Program-made: the position numbers and the translations under genes
The notes under the pieces: model-generated
What the model was told of the DNA's origin: nothing
Databases searched by the model: none
The model's input: only the letters and a program-made list of their open reading frames with translations
From: Sphingorhabdus rigui
Lineage (GTDB): Bacteria > Pseudomonadota > Alphaproteobacteria > Sphingomonadales > Sphingomonadaceae
NCBI RefSeq assembly: GCF_014196595.1
Contig: NZ_JACIEA010000002.1
Span: 432,573-496,572 of the forward strand
Length of the DNA: 64,000 nucleotides
Direction of reading: 5' to 3'
Part shown: positions 27,259 to 35,709 of the stretch, in pieces
Layout: every line of letters begins with the position of its first letter
How positions within the stretch are numbered: position 1 is the stretch's first letter

Positions 27259-28137
27259 ATGACAACCACTGAATTAAGCGACAGCCTGCTTTTTAAAAGC
27301 GATGGAAAAGGTCCAAAACTGCCGTCATGGTTCGATAAGCCCGAACCCAAAAGCTACCAACCAAAGATGCGGTTTCGCACGGTGTGGATTTCTGATGTGC
27401 ATTTGGGGACAGCAGGGTGCCAGGCGGGTCTGCTGAGCGATTTTCTGCATTCTATCGAATGTGAGACGCTTTATCTGGTCGGCGACATTGTCGATGGCTG
27501 GCGGTTACGCAAGGGTTGGTATTGGCCAGACCAGCACAATGAAGTCATCCGACGGGTGTTGAAAATGGCGCATCGCGGGACCCGCGTCGTCTATATTCCC
27601 GGCAATCATGACGAAATGTTCCGTGATTACGCAGGCCTGAGCTTTGGCGGGGTCGAGGTGCAGTTGGAGGCGATCCACCACACCGCCGACGGCCGTGCCT
27701 TGCTTGTAACGCACGGCGATGCGTTTGACGGCATCGTGCTATATGCCCGCTGGCTCGCCTTCTTGGGTGATCAAGCATATACCTTGCTGTTGAAAGCCAA
27801 CGTCGTTCTCAACGCGGTGCGCCGCAGGTTGAACATGCCTTATTGGTCGCTTTCATCCTATCTGAAAATGCGGGTCAAAAACGCGGTACAGTTTATCGGG
27901 CAATATGAAGAAGTGGTGGCGCGCGAGGCCGCGCTTCGCGGTGTTCAGGGCGTTGTCTGCGGTCACATCCATTCTGCCGAAATCCGGCAGTTTGGATCGA
28001 TTACATATTATAATGACGGCGACTGGGTCGAAAGCTGCACAGCGTTGACCGAGGCGAAAGACGGATCCATGGCGATTATCGATTGGGCCGAGCATGTCCG
28101 TAAAGCTGCCGAAAAGCGGGCTTCGATCGCGGCGTGA
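27259..28137 (+). CDS. plcP: PlcP-like phospholipase C (metallophosphoesterase)
   Basis: A 292-residue cytoplasmic calcineurin-like phosphoesterase. The ATG at 27259 has GGGGGA 8 bases before it; ATGs at 27208 and 27250 are less well placed. Metal-ligand motifs are complete: SDVHLG, VGDIVDGW, PGNHDEMF, THGD and VCGHIHSAEI. Such proteins are often annotated as UDP-2,3-diacylglucosamine hydrolase (LpxH). In Sinorhizobium and many marine bacteria, however, the family member PlcP degrades phosphatidylcholine or related lipids under phosphate starvation and sits beside the glycosyltransferase Agt. Both features hold here: a Pho box upstream and a glycosyltransferase overlapping by 4 bp. I therefore prefer PlcP over LpxH. 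Confidence 0.8.
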   Translation: MTTTELSDSLLFKSDGKGPKLPSWFDKPEPKSYQPKMRFRTVWISDVHLGTAGCQAGLLSDFLHSIECETLYLVGDIVDGWRLRKGWYWPDQHNEVIRRVLKMAHRGTRVVYIPGNHDEMFRDYAGLSFGGVEVQLEAIHHTADGRALLVTHGDAFDGIVLYARWLAFLGDQAYTLLLKANVVLNAVRRRLNMPYWSLSSYLKMRVKNAVQFIGQYEEVVAREAALRGVQGVVCGHIHSAEIRQFGSITYYNDGDWVESCTALTEAKDGSMAIIDWAEHVRKAAEKRASIAA

Positions 28138-29183
28138 GGATCGCCATCGCAACGGACGCTTGGCTGCCGCAAGTCAACGGCGTTGTTCGGACGATGACCG
28201 AAACGGTCAACCGCCTGAAATCGCGCGGACATACCGTCGAAGTGATCGCACCGGACCGGTTCACCACCATTCCCTGCCCCGGCTATTCGGAAATCCGCCT
28301 TGCGCTGGCGCCCCGCTTTGGCGTGCGCAAGGCTTTACATGCCATGGCTCCGGACATTGTCCATATCGCGACCGAAGGCCCAATTGGCTGGAGCGCACGG
28401 GCATGGTGCCTTGCGCATGATGTGCCCTTTACCTCGGCATTTCATACCCGCTTTCCGGATTATCTTGCTGTACGAACGGGGCTATCCGCTGAGTGGTTTT
28501 GGCCAATCATGCGGATGTTCCATAAGCCATCTCGTGCCGTCCTGACCGCAACAAGGGGTCTTATGGATGAGCTTTCAGTGCGGGGTATCCCCAATACCCG
28601 CTTATGGTCACGCGGCATCGACCATGGCCTTTTTCATGGAGATCAGCCCGACCATCCCCGGTTGGCAAACCTACCCAAACCCATCATGATTTCCGTGGGC
28701 CGTGTTTCCGTGGAGAAAAATCTGGAAGCCTTTCTATCTGCGGAAGTCGCAGGCAGTAAGGTCGTTATAGGCGACGGCCCTGCCCTGTCTGAATTAAGGA
28801 TAAAATATCCCAATGCCGTTTTCCTGGGAACGCTCAAGGGAACTGAACTGGCAAGCGCCTATGCCACCGCAGACGTTTTTGTGTTTCCAAGTCGAACCGA
28901 TACATTTGGGTTGGTGATGATCGAAGCGTTGGCATCTGGACTTCCGGTCGCTGCATTTCCCGTCCCTGGTCCTTTAGATATTATCGGTCCGGATGGTCGC
29001 GGTCCCTGGTCCGAATTGTCACGACCGATCGGATCTTTAAGCGACGACCTGTCCTGTGCCATTCGGAAAGCGCTTGCAGTGCGCAAAGCCGACGCTGCTG
29101 CATATGCCCAGAGTTTCGATTGGAATCGATGCACTGACCAGTTCATTGGCGCATTAGGTGAGGTCACTAATCAAAATGCCTGA
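28134..29183 (+). CDS. agt: Agt-like glycosyltransferase (GT4) for phosphate-free glycolipids
   Basis: A 349-residue GT-B enzyme with a GTG start in a GTGA overlap with plcP. The N-terminus MRIAIATDAWLPQVNGVVRT and the C-terminal FPSRTDTFGLVMIEALASGL, the E-x7-E donor-binding element, are typical GT4. In the PlcP-Agt pathway the diacylglycerol freed by PlcP is glycosylated by Agt, so membrane phospholipids are replaced by glucosyl- or glucuronosyl-lipids. An older annotation would be GDP-mannose-dependent mannosyltransferase. The coupling to plcP supports the lipid role; sugar donor is not determined. Confidence 0.8.
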   Translation: MRIAIATDAWLPQVNGVVRTMTETVNRLKSRGHTVEVIAPDRFTTIPCPGYSEIRLALAPRFGVRKALHAMAPDIVHIATEGPIGWSARAWCLAHDVPFTSAFHTRFPDYLAVRTGLSAEWFWPIMRMFHKPSRAVLTATRGLMDELSVRGIPNTRLWSRGIDHGLFHGDQPDHPRLANLPKPIMISVGRVSVEKNLEAFLSAEVAGSKVVIGDGPALSELRIKYPNAVFLGTLKGTELASAYATADVFVFPSRTDTFGLVMIEALASGLPVAAFPVPGPLDIIGPDGRGPWSELSRPIGSLSDDLSCAIRKALAVRKADAAAYAQSFDWNRCTDQFIGALGEVTNQNA

Positions 29184-29642
29184 CTTATAATCCCTTGTAT
29201 GGAAGGATGTGTTCTTTTCATGAAGTACCCAACAATCACGTCGCAGAGGTAACTTCGACTGCCATGGCTGACCCGGGGGGCCGGGTAACTTTGCGAACCT
29301 GAACCTATTTTATCTTAACGACGAATGCGTGAAACTGGTTTCGGATTTAGGCTTTTTCGTTACAAAGGCGCCCAGCTGCTCATGCTTGAGACCCATAGCT
29401 TGAAAGCGCCAATTATTTGTTCTCTATTTGTTATTTAGACCTAGCGCGACTACGATCTCCGTCCAGATTACGAATTTGAAATTCTGGGTCTCTGGCGGAC
29501 CGTCATTCTAGTATAAGCGAACGACCTTTTGGGCGTGAATACTTTGCACGAATAGCAGGGGCACTCCCTCTTGCTTCCGTTCCCGCCAAAAGAGGACTAA
29601 TGGGCATTTCTATTTTCGGTTATGGTGCAGCAAGCGCAAGCG
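29184..29642. other. Non-coding stretch between agt and the terminase remnant
   Basis: No convincing gene is seen. A 38-codon frame beginning with the ATG at 29599 runs into the end of the terminase gene on the other strand and has no recognisable product. The expected next genes of a phage head operon (portal, protease, capsid) are absent. This is probably the edge of an eroded insertion. Confidence 0.5.
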
Positions 29643-31063
29643 TCATACGCCCCCTATCCTCGCAAACTGCACGCACCGCGATCGCATATCGAAGTGCCAG
29701 CTCAAAAACTGACTGATAGAGTCGACCTGGTCATCGTGACGACCATGCGGAAAGCTCGCGATCTCGGCCCGAAGATCCTCAAGCCAAGGCGCCCGCTCCG
29801 GCAGCCAAACATGACCAGCCTCGATGCGGGCTGATTGCGCATGCAAACGGGTGATCTTGTCATCCCTTGGCAGGAACGCGGTTGGATAAGGGATACCATG
29901 ATGCTCGGTGCGCAGCTGCTGGATCAGCGATGTGCCTGACCCTTTATCTTCAATGATGATATTGCGGGCGTTCCATTGGGTCGCCAGTTCCACCATGCGC
30001 CGCTTTAGCGATGGAAAATCTCGCCGCGCCCGCTCGACATCGAGAAGATAAAGGTCCCCCCTGCCACGCCCCATGTTGTGCATACGCTAAAATCATGCTG
30101 TTCGTCCGCCTTTGACGCTGTATCCCATGACTGGCAGATAGTCATTGCATGTTGCGGTGGCGCAGCCGCGTAGCGCTTAAACCAGGCCCACTTCACAACT
30201 TCGCCATCGGGCGGAACCGGGCACTGTTGGTACTGCGCCGAGAAGATCGTCGAGCCTAGTGCCAGCTTAAGCCCTTCGAGGATCGCCAGCGTTTCGCGCG
30301 CAGGGTGGAGGATGTCACCCGCCTTGCGGTCGTATACCTTGCCTGGTCCTATGGGGACCTGCGTATCTTCCTCGGCAATTGCCGGCAATCTCAGTGTAAC
30401 CCAATCGTCGAGCGCATCTACGTGACCCGCCAGATCATCCATGTGCAGCCGCTGCTGGACGAGAATGATTGCGTCGTTCGCCTTGTTGTTAAGCCGTGAC
30501 AATAGGGTCCGGCTGTACCATGCGTTGACTGCCTCACGCTTTGTCTGCGACATCGCATCTTCAGGCTTGAGCGGGTCATCAATGATAATGAGGTTGCCAC
30601 CGCGACCCGTAAGCGTTCCGCCGACAGAGGTCGCGTAACGGTAACCACGCTTCGTGGTTTCATAATTGCTTTCCTGGTTTTTATCAGCGCTGAGCCGCGT
30701 TTCAGGAAAGAGCGCTTTGTACCATGGCGCCGGCATGACGGCACGACAATCCGCCGCGTGCTTTGCAGCAAGGTCGTTGGAATAACTGACCGTGATAATC
30801 TTGGCGGTCGGATCATGGCCAAGGACAAAGGCTGGGAATGCGACCGAGGCGCAAACAGACTTAAGCGAGCGCGGCGGCACCTCAATCTTAAGCCGGCGGA
30901 TTTTACCGGCACGCACCAACTCAAGGTGATGGCAAAGGGACTCAAGGTGCCAATTGGGCAAGAACTGTTCACCCGGGCTCACTGTCGTAAATGCCTTTCG
31001 CACAAAGCTGTGCAGGCTGCGGCGGAGCAGAGCGTCGAGAATCCGGCTATCCATTGCGCTCAT
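29643..31063 (-). pseudogene. Phage terminase large subunit, frameshifted
   Basis: A terminase of about 473 residues split by a one-base deletion. The start ATG at 31063 follows GGGGAG. The N-terminal part holds the ATPase: PPRSLKSV as Walker A, GNLIIIDDPLKPEDA as Walker B. At 30056-30061 a run of six G (minus strand) shifts the frame. With seven G the protein would continue from VAGG into DLYLLDVERARRDFPSLKRR, the nuclease domain with the D-x-x-D/E pattern and IIIEDKGSGTSLIQQL, ending at 29643. As read, the first frame stops at 30005 after 26 more residues. This may be a true pseudogene, a sequencing error in a homopolymer, or slippage. It overlaps the DUF5681 gene by 17 bp. Confidence 0.85.
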
Positions 31064-31451
31064 CGCCGTGCTCCCCAATGTTAAGCAGGCCTGCATCACG
31101 CAGGATCGCCGCATCTTCGGCCAGAAGAGCACTCAGACTTTGCTGTCCCTTGTCATCGGAATGGTTAACTTGATGCAGGTTGATGAGCAGCTGCAAAGAT
31201 TTGTGGTCCCCGCCCAGCGCCTTTTCACGAAGCCGCCAGACAAGTGCAGTCATCGTGCTCACATTTTTGCGCCTACCGTTGACCGTTACAGGCACCGGCA
31301 TTGCCATGGCCCGCGCAATTTCGCTGGCAAGGTTGCGTTGACCCTTTGGGCGCCCCTTGGGGTTACCTGAATGGCCAGGCTTAAAGCGGCTGTGCACTGG
31401 CGGCCTGCCATAGCCCACCTTGCCTTCGTCGTTGTCGTAGGTGTCAGACAT
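31047..31451 (-). CDS. DUF5681 domain protein, phage-cassette component
   Basis: A 134-residue protein starting at the ATG at 31451 with GGAGG five bases upstream. The N-terminal SRFKPGHSGNPKGRPKG is the hallmark of DUF5681: a basic, Gly/Pro-rich start that may contact DNA. The rest is helical and charged. DUF5681 genes regularly lie between a ParB-domain methyltransferase and a terminase large subunit in alphaproteobacterial prophages and remnants. By position it could be a small-terminase-like factor, which is inference. Confidence 0.85.
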   Translation of the reverse strand: MSDTYDNDEGKVGYGRPPVHSRFKPGHSGNPKGRPKGQRNLASEIARAMAMPVPVTVNGRRKNVSTMTALVWRLREKALGGDHKSLQLLINLHQVNHSDDKGQQSLSALLAEDAAILRDAGLLNIGEHGDERNG

Positions 31452-32763
31452 GGTCGCCTCCCATCCCGGCCAATTGGGCACGCTGCGTAAATGACTGGCC
31501 TGTTGGCACGTGAACCGGTGCTTCACCAAAGGTGGCTTGATAGCGCCGCAAGATCACGTCGCAGTAAAGCGGATCGAGTTCGATAAGGCGCGCTGTCCGT
31601 CCGCTATGGGCAGCAGCAATCAATGTCGTGCCGGAGCCCCCGAACCCATCAAGTACAATCTCTCCTGGATCGCTGGCATCGCGCAGGATATCGCAGATGA
31701 GGTCAAGCGGTTTAACTGTCGGGTGCCAACCAAGCTCCACCTCGCGCCCTGCCTTGAAAGTGTTGGCCCCGGCATAGGTCCACAGGTTCGAACGGTGCCG
31801 GCCATTGGCGCCGAGCTCGACATTGTTAACATGGGGACGCTTACCCTTCTTGTAGACTGCGACCAGCTCATGTTGGGAGCGATACAGCGAACCCATACCC
31901 GCATTGCTCTTTGCCCAAACGCACAGGTTGAGCCAGTTATCATAGACAGCCTGGCCCGCACTCAAAAGTTCGGGCAGATGCCGCCAGTCCATAAACACAT
32001 AATGCAACGACCCATCGCGGCTCGCCTTGGCCATGGCTTCCAGCGACCCGCAAAGGAACTGCGTAAATTCGTTTGAACTCAGCTCCCCTGAACCTTGAAC
32101 AAACTCGCGGTGTTTATTGCGACCAAGTCCAGAAACATGCCCACCGATCTTCACATTATAGGGCGGATCAGTAACCACGACGCGTGCCTTCTCGCGGCCC
32201 ATTAGCTGGGTGTAGCTCGCAGGATCCAAAGCATCCGCACATAACAGGCGGTGCTGACCCAGTTGCCACAGATCACCAAGTTGGCAGACTGCCGGCCCCA
32301 CGACGGGCTCTTCGATACCGTCGTCTTCGACTGGAGTGGCGCCAGCATCGATGATGAGCTCAACCTCACGCAATTCAAAGCCGGTAAGTGTTACGTCAAA
32401 TTCAAGCGCGCCAAGTTCGCCAAGCTCAATAGCGAGCAGCTCCCGGTCCCATCCGGCTTTCTCAGCCAGCCGATTGTCAGCAATAACATAAGCCCGCTTT
32501 TGGTCTTCGGTCAGCCAATCCAGACACAGGGTGGGAACCTCGGATAGCCCCAACATGCGCGCGGCGGCCAGTCGGCCGTGTCCCGCGATCACTTCGCCAG
32601 ATGCATCAACCAGCACTGGATTGGTGAAACCAAACGTGGTGATGCTCCGGGCCAGTTGCCGCAGCTGCTTCTTGGAATGGGTGCGTGCATTGCAGGGGGC
32701 TTCGATACGAGAAAGTTTAGCTTGAGGAAGACGCACGTGCGCCGGACGCAATGATGATGACAT
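31444..32763 (-). CDS. ParB-domain DNA (adenine or cytosine-N4) methyltransferase
   Basis: A 439-residue protein with the ATG at 32763 (AAAGG 9 bases upstream). An N-terminal ParB/Srx-like domain (about 10-140: NARTHSKKQLRQLARSITTF, VIAGHGRLAAARMLGL) is fused to a type-II beta-class amino-methyltransferase. The catalytic motif is VVTDPPYNV and the SAM motif is DGFGGSGTTLIAA near the C-terminus. An AGWDRELLAIELGEL bridge joins them. Such fusions are carried by phages and may mark DNA at packaging or guard against host restriction. It overlaps the DUF5681 gene by 8 bp. No matching endonuclease is seen, so it is an orphan methylase. Confidence 0.92.
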   Translation of the reverse strand: MSSSLRPAHVRLPQAKLSRIEAPCNARTHSKKQLRQLARSITTFGFTNPVLVDASGEVIAGHGRLAAARMLGLSEVPTLCLDWLTEDQKRAYVIADNRLAEKAGWDRELLAIELGELGALEFDVTLTGFELREVELIIDAGATPVEDDGIEEPVVGPAVCQLGDLWQLGQHRLLCADALDPASYTQLMGREKARVVVTDPPYNVKIGGHVSGLGRNKHREFVQGSGELSSNEFTQFLCGSLEAMAKASRDGSLHYVFMDWRHLPELLSAGQAVYDNWLNLCVWAKSNAGMGSLYRSQHELVAVYKKGKRPHVNNVELGANGRHRSNLWTYAGANTFKAGREVELGWHPTVKPLDLICDILRDASDPGEIVLDGFGGSGTTLIAAAHSGRTARLIELDPLYCDVILRRYQATFGEAPVHVPTGQSFTQRAQLAGMGGDHV

Positions 32764-33510
32764 GGCAAATCGCCTTTTCGAACAGAGGAATGAGAGTTCC
32801 GAACTTCGCAATGACGTCCTCAGGACACGCCTGGCCGAACCAGACTGTCATTGCTCACACTTCGGTCGAGGCTCAGCCCCTCATCGGAAGGCACAACCTT
32901 CCTGTGTTCGTCGGAGCGATCCCCGAGTGGAGGGCTCAGCCCTCAATCCCAATCAAGCTCTGCTATAAAAGGGACCAATCATCCTTTGATGACTGGGTTC
33001 GGTTTACACGTCAACGCGATGCCGCGCAAGTAGCGCCCATCAATTTTTTCACCGTAAATCTCTGAAAATGCAATGAAGATTTTACAATTTCTCTGTTACG
33101 GCCAAATTAATTCCCTGTTTTTTATTTAGCGAATTTGCGTGTCCAAGGCACGGAAACCTTCATTGCCTAACAGGATCAGCAGCAATTCAGGCGCCCAAAA
33201 TTGCGATATTCCCTGAAAAATCCCGTAAATCAGGGAAGATTTTGTCAGAGACCAGTTCGCCCCAGACTGCACCGCGCACCAGACAGCCGTTTTAGGCATG
33301 TGATAACCGCCTGACGACAAACATCCTGAAACAAATATGTGTGATGTCGCGGATATTATATCCCGCCCCCCCGGCTCTCGGATATTCATTCCCATGCACA
33401 ATAAAGTTCACGGCGCATGGGTTCGCGACCCTTCGCTGCGCGACAAGGTGCAAACGGCCGTCATTCTCGATGACCGTTCGCACGCATGACTGTTGATCGG
33501 CGCGTAGCGT
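32764..33510. other. Non-coding stretch with inverted repeats and CAGGGAA motifs
   Basis: No supported gene; the 91-codon minus frame at 33126-33401 has no family features. The 15-bp sequence at 32930-32944 is a perfect inverted repeat with a single centre base. TTCCCTG occurs at 33111-33117 and 33209-33215, and its complement CAGGGAA at 33231-33237, so the last two form a hairpin with a 15-base loop. AT content is high from about 33040 to 33240. Similar degenerate tracts with repeated CAGGGAA are familiar from sphingomonad intergenic DNA. Confidence 0.5.
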
Positions 33511-35511
33511 TTAGGCTTTGGCCTTCAAACTTTCCGCCACCGCAACGCCGTGCCGCTCTAGCGCTTCGACGATCTTGCCAGCGCCTTCAAGATCGCCCCA
33601 GAACATGGGGCCGCCGCGATAAATGGGCCAGCCATAGCCATAGATCCAGACCACATCGATATCCGACGGCCGCTGGGCCTTGCCTTCCTGAAGTATTTTA
33701 TAGCCCTCATTGACCATCGGATAGAGTGTGCGCTCGACAATCTCCTGATCGCTGATGTCACGTTTCGGCAGGTTAGAGGTCGACCGGAACTCTTCGATGA
33801 TCGCGAGCGCCTCGGCGCTTGGCGTGCCGACGCGCTTTTCATCATAATCATAAAAGCCCTTGCCGTTTTTCTGGCCGAAGCGGCCCGCCGCGCACAACGC
33901 GTCACGGATCGTTTCAATACGGCTTGGATCGCGGTGCCAGCCAATATCAAGGCCAGCCAGATCGCTCATCTGGAAAGGCCCCATGGGCATGCCAAAATCG
34001 GTATGGACCTTGTCGATCTGCGCAGGTGTTGCGCCCTCCAATAATAATTGCATCGCTGGCTGTTGGCGCGTTGACAGCATCCGGTTGCCAATAAAGCCAT
34101 GGCAAACACCGGCGACCACCGCCACTTTGCCAATTTTCTTGCCGATGGCCATCGCGGTTGCGAGCACGTCATCCGCAGTCTTTGCACCGCGGACGACCTC
34201 CAACAATTTCATCACATTGGCGGGCGAGAAGAAGTGCATGCCAACCACATCCTGGGGACGCGAGGTGCTATCGGCGATTTCATCGACATCGAGATAGGAC
34301 GTGTTCGACGCCAAAATCGCCCCGGGCTTACAAATGGAATCGAGCTTGCCAAACACCTCTTTCTTGACGTCCATGCTTTCATACACAGCTTCAATCACAA
34401 GGTCGCAATCTGCGAGGTCCTCAAGCGCGAGTGACGGCGTCAACAGACCCATCATGCCCTCAACTTGTTCAGTCGTGAAGCGACCCTTGGCGGCACTATT
34501 TTCGTAATTCTTGCGGATAACACCTACGCCGCGATCAAGATTCTCTTTAACCATCTCAACGATGGTCACGGGAATCCCCTTGGACAGGAAATTCATCGAT
34601 ATGCCGCCGCCCATCGTGCCTGCGCCAATGACGCCGACTTTCTGAATGTTGCGCAGGGCCAAATCCTTGGGCAGTCCATCAATTTTTGCGGCTTGTCGTT
34701 CGGCAAAGAACATGTGGCGCTGTGCAGCGGATTGGGAACCGCCCATCAGCTTAAGAAATTCAGTGCGCTCGAATTTCATGCCTTCATCAAATGGCAGTCG
34801 TGTCGCGGCCTCAACGCACGCCAAATTGGCGTAAGGCGCATCAAAGCCCCGCCATTTTTTCGCATTGGCAGCCTTCAGCTGTTCAATGACCCCGACGTCG
34901 CCTGTAAGAGGCCGATCGCGGGTGGGCCGAGGACCAACCGAAATCAATTCACGTGCATAAGCGATGGCATCTTCCGCCAAGCTGTCTTCACCGGCAAGCC
35001 GGTCGACTAAGCCAATTGCGGCGGCCTTAGCGGCGGGCAAATGCTCCCCAAGTGCGCACATAGTTGCGGCAGCCTCAATACCCACGACACGAGGAAGCCT
35101 TTGCGTGCCACCCGCACCCGGCAACAAGCCAAGCTTGACCTCGGGAACGCCAAGTCGCGCCGATGGAACCGCGATACGGTAATGGCAGACAAGCGCCGTT
35201 TCCAATCCCCCGCCAAGCGCCGTCCCATGGATGGCCGCGACGACAGGCTTATGCGCAGCTTCAATCATGTTGAGCACCGCATTGAAATCAGGCCCTTGTG
35301 GTGGCTTTCCAAACTCGGTGATGTCGGCGCCTGCAATGAAGGTTGATCCCGCGCAACGCAGCACAATCGCTTTGACCGAGTCGTCGGCAAGTGCCTGTTC
35401 AAAACCGTCCTTCAGCCCCTGCCGGACATGCCATGACAGCGCATTAACGGGCGGGTTATCGACCAGAACAACAAGGATATCATCGATTTTCTGCGTGGTG
35501 ACTGACTGCAC
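33511..35511 (-). CDS. fadJ: 3-hydroxyacyl-CoA dehydrogenase/enoyl-CoA hydratase (FadJ-type)
   Basis: A 666-residue bifunctional beta-oxidation enzyme. I choose the GTG at 35511, which has GAGGAG six bases upstream, over the ATG at 35541. Residues 1-190 are a crotonase fold ([35 protein letters not shown]). From about 285 comes the NAD-binding domain ([13 protein letters not shown]) with the catalytic His-Glu in [16 protein letters not shown], then the C-terminal helical domains ([18 protein letters not shown]). The cytoplasmic enzyme hydrates enoyl-CoA and oxidises the 3-hydroxyacyl-CoA. No thiolase lies next to it. The sequence before the start contains a TTCTAGAA palindrome (35582-35589). 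Confidence 0.92.
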   Translation of the reverse strand: MQSVTTQKIDDILVVLVDNPPVNALSWHVRQGLKDGFEQALADDSVKAIVLRCAGSTFIAGADITEFGKPPQGPDFNAVLNMIEAAHKPVVAAIHGTALGGGLETALVCHYRIAVPSARLGVPEVKLGLLPGAGGTQRLPRVVGIEAAATMCALGEHLPAAKAAAIGLVDRLAGEDSLAEDAIAYARELISVGPRPTRDRPLTGDVGVIEQLKAANAKKWRGFDAPYANLACVEAATRLPFDEGMKFERTEFLKLMGGSQSAAQRHMFFAERQAAKIDGLPKDLALRNIQKVGVIGAGTMGGGISMNFLSKGIPVTIVEMVKENLDRGVGVIRKNYENSAAKGRFTTEQVEGMMGLLTPSLALEDLADCDLVIEAVYESMDVKKEVFGKLDSICKPGAILASNTSYLDVDEIADSTSRPQDVVGMHFFSPANVMKLLEVVRGAKTADDVLATAMAIGKKIGKVAVVAGVCHGFIGNRMLSTRQQPAMQLLLEGATPAQIDKVHTDFGMPMGPFQMSDLAGLDIGWHRDPSRIETIRDALCAAGRFGQKNGKGFYDYDEKRVGTPSAEALAIIEEFRSTSNLPKRDISDQEIVERTLYPMVNEGYKILQEGKAQRPSDIDVVWIYGYGWPIYRGGPMFWGDLEGAGKIVEALERHGVAVAESLKAKA

Positions 35512-35709
35512 GGTAAACTCCTCAATATCAGCGCAGGCCATGTTTGGGCTGCGCGCTGGGTAAGATTGAATGTCTCGATTGTTCTAGAATGTTTTGGGTC
35601 GCGCTGGCAATCCCGCTGCATCATTCCTTCTGATGCGTTAACCTGCTTTGTCGCGCCCTATACGACGATCCAAGGCCAAAGCCGGACCGGCAAGGTGCCC
35701 AAGGCTGGC

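Noticed and set aside
27259..28137. LpxH (UDP-2,3-diacylglucosamine hydrolase) for lipid A synthesis
   Set aside because: The Pho box and the overlap with a glycosyltransferase fit PlcP better; a housekeeping lipid A gene would not be expected in this setting.
29643..32763. Gene transfer agent or complete prophage
   Set aside because: Only methylase, DUF5681 and a broken terminase are present; no portal, capsid or tail genes lie on either side.
33126..33401. A 91-codon minus-strand frame beside the phage cassette
   Set aside because: It crosses the CAGGGAA hairpin region, has no plausible ribosome site and no protein-like features.
35582..35589. TTCTAGAA palindrome as a FadR/PsrA-type operator
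   Set aside because: An 8-bp palindrome is too short to call and does not match the operator forms I know for fatty-acid regulators.
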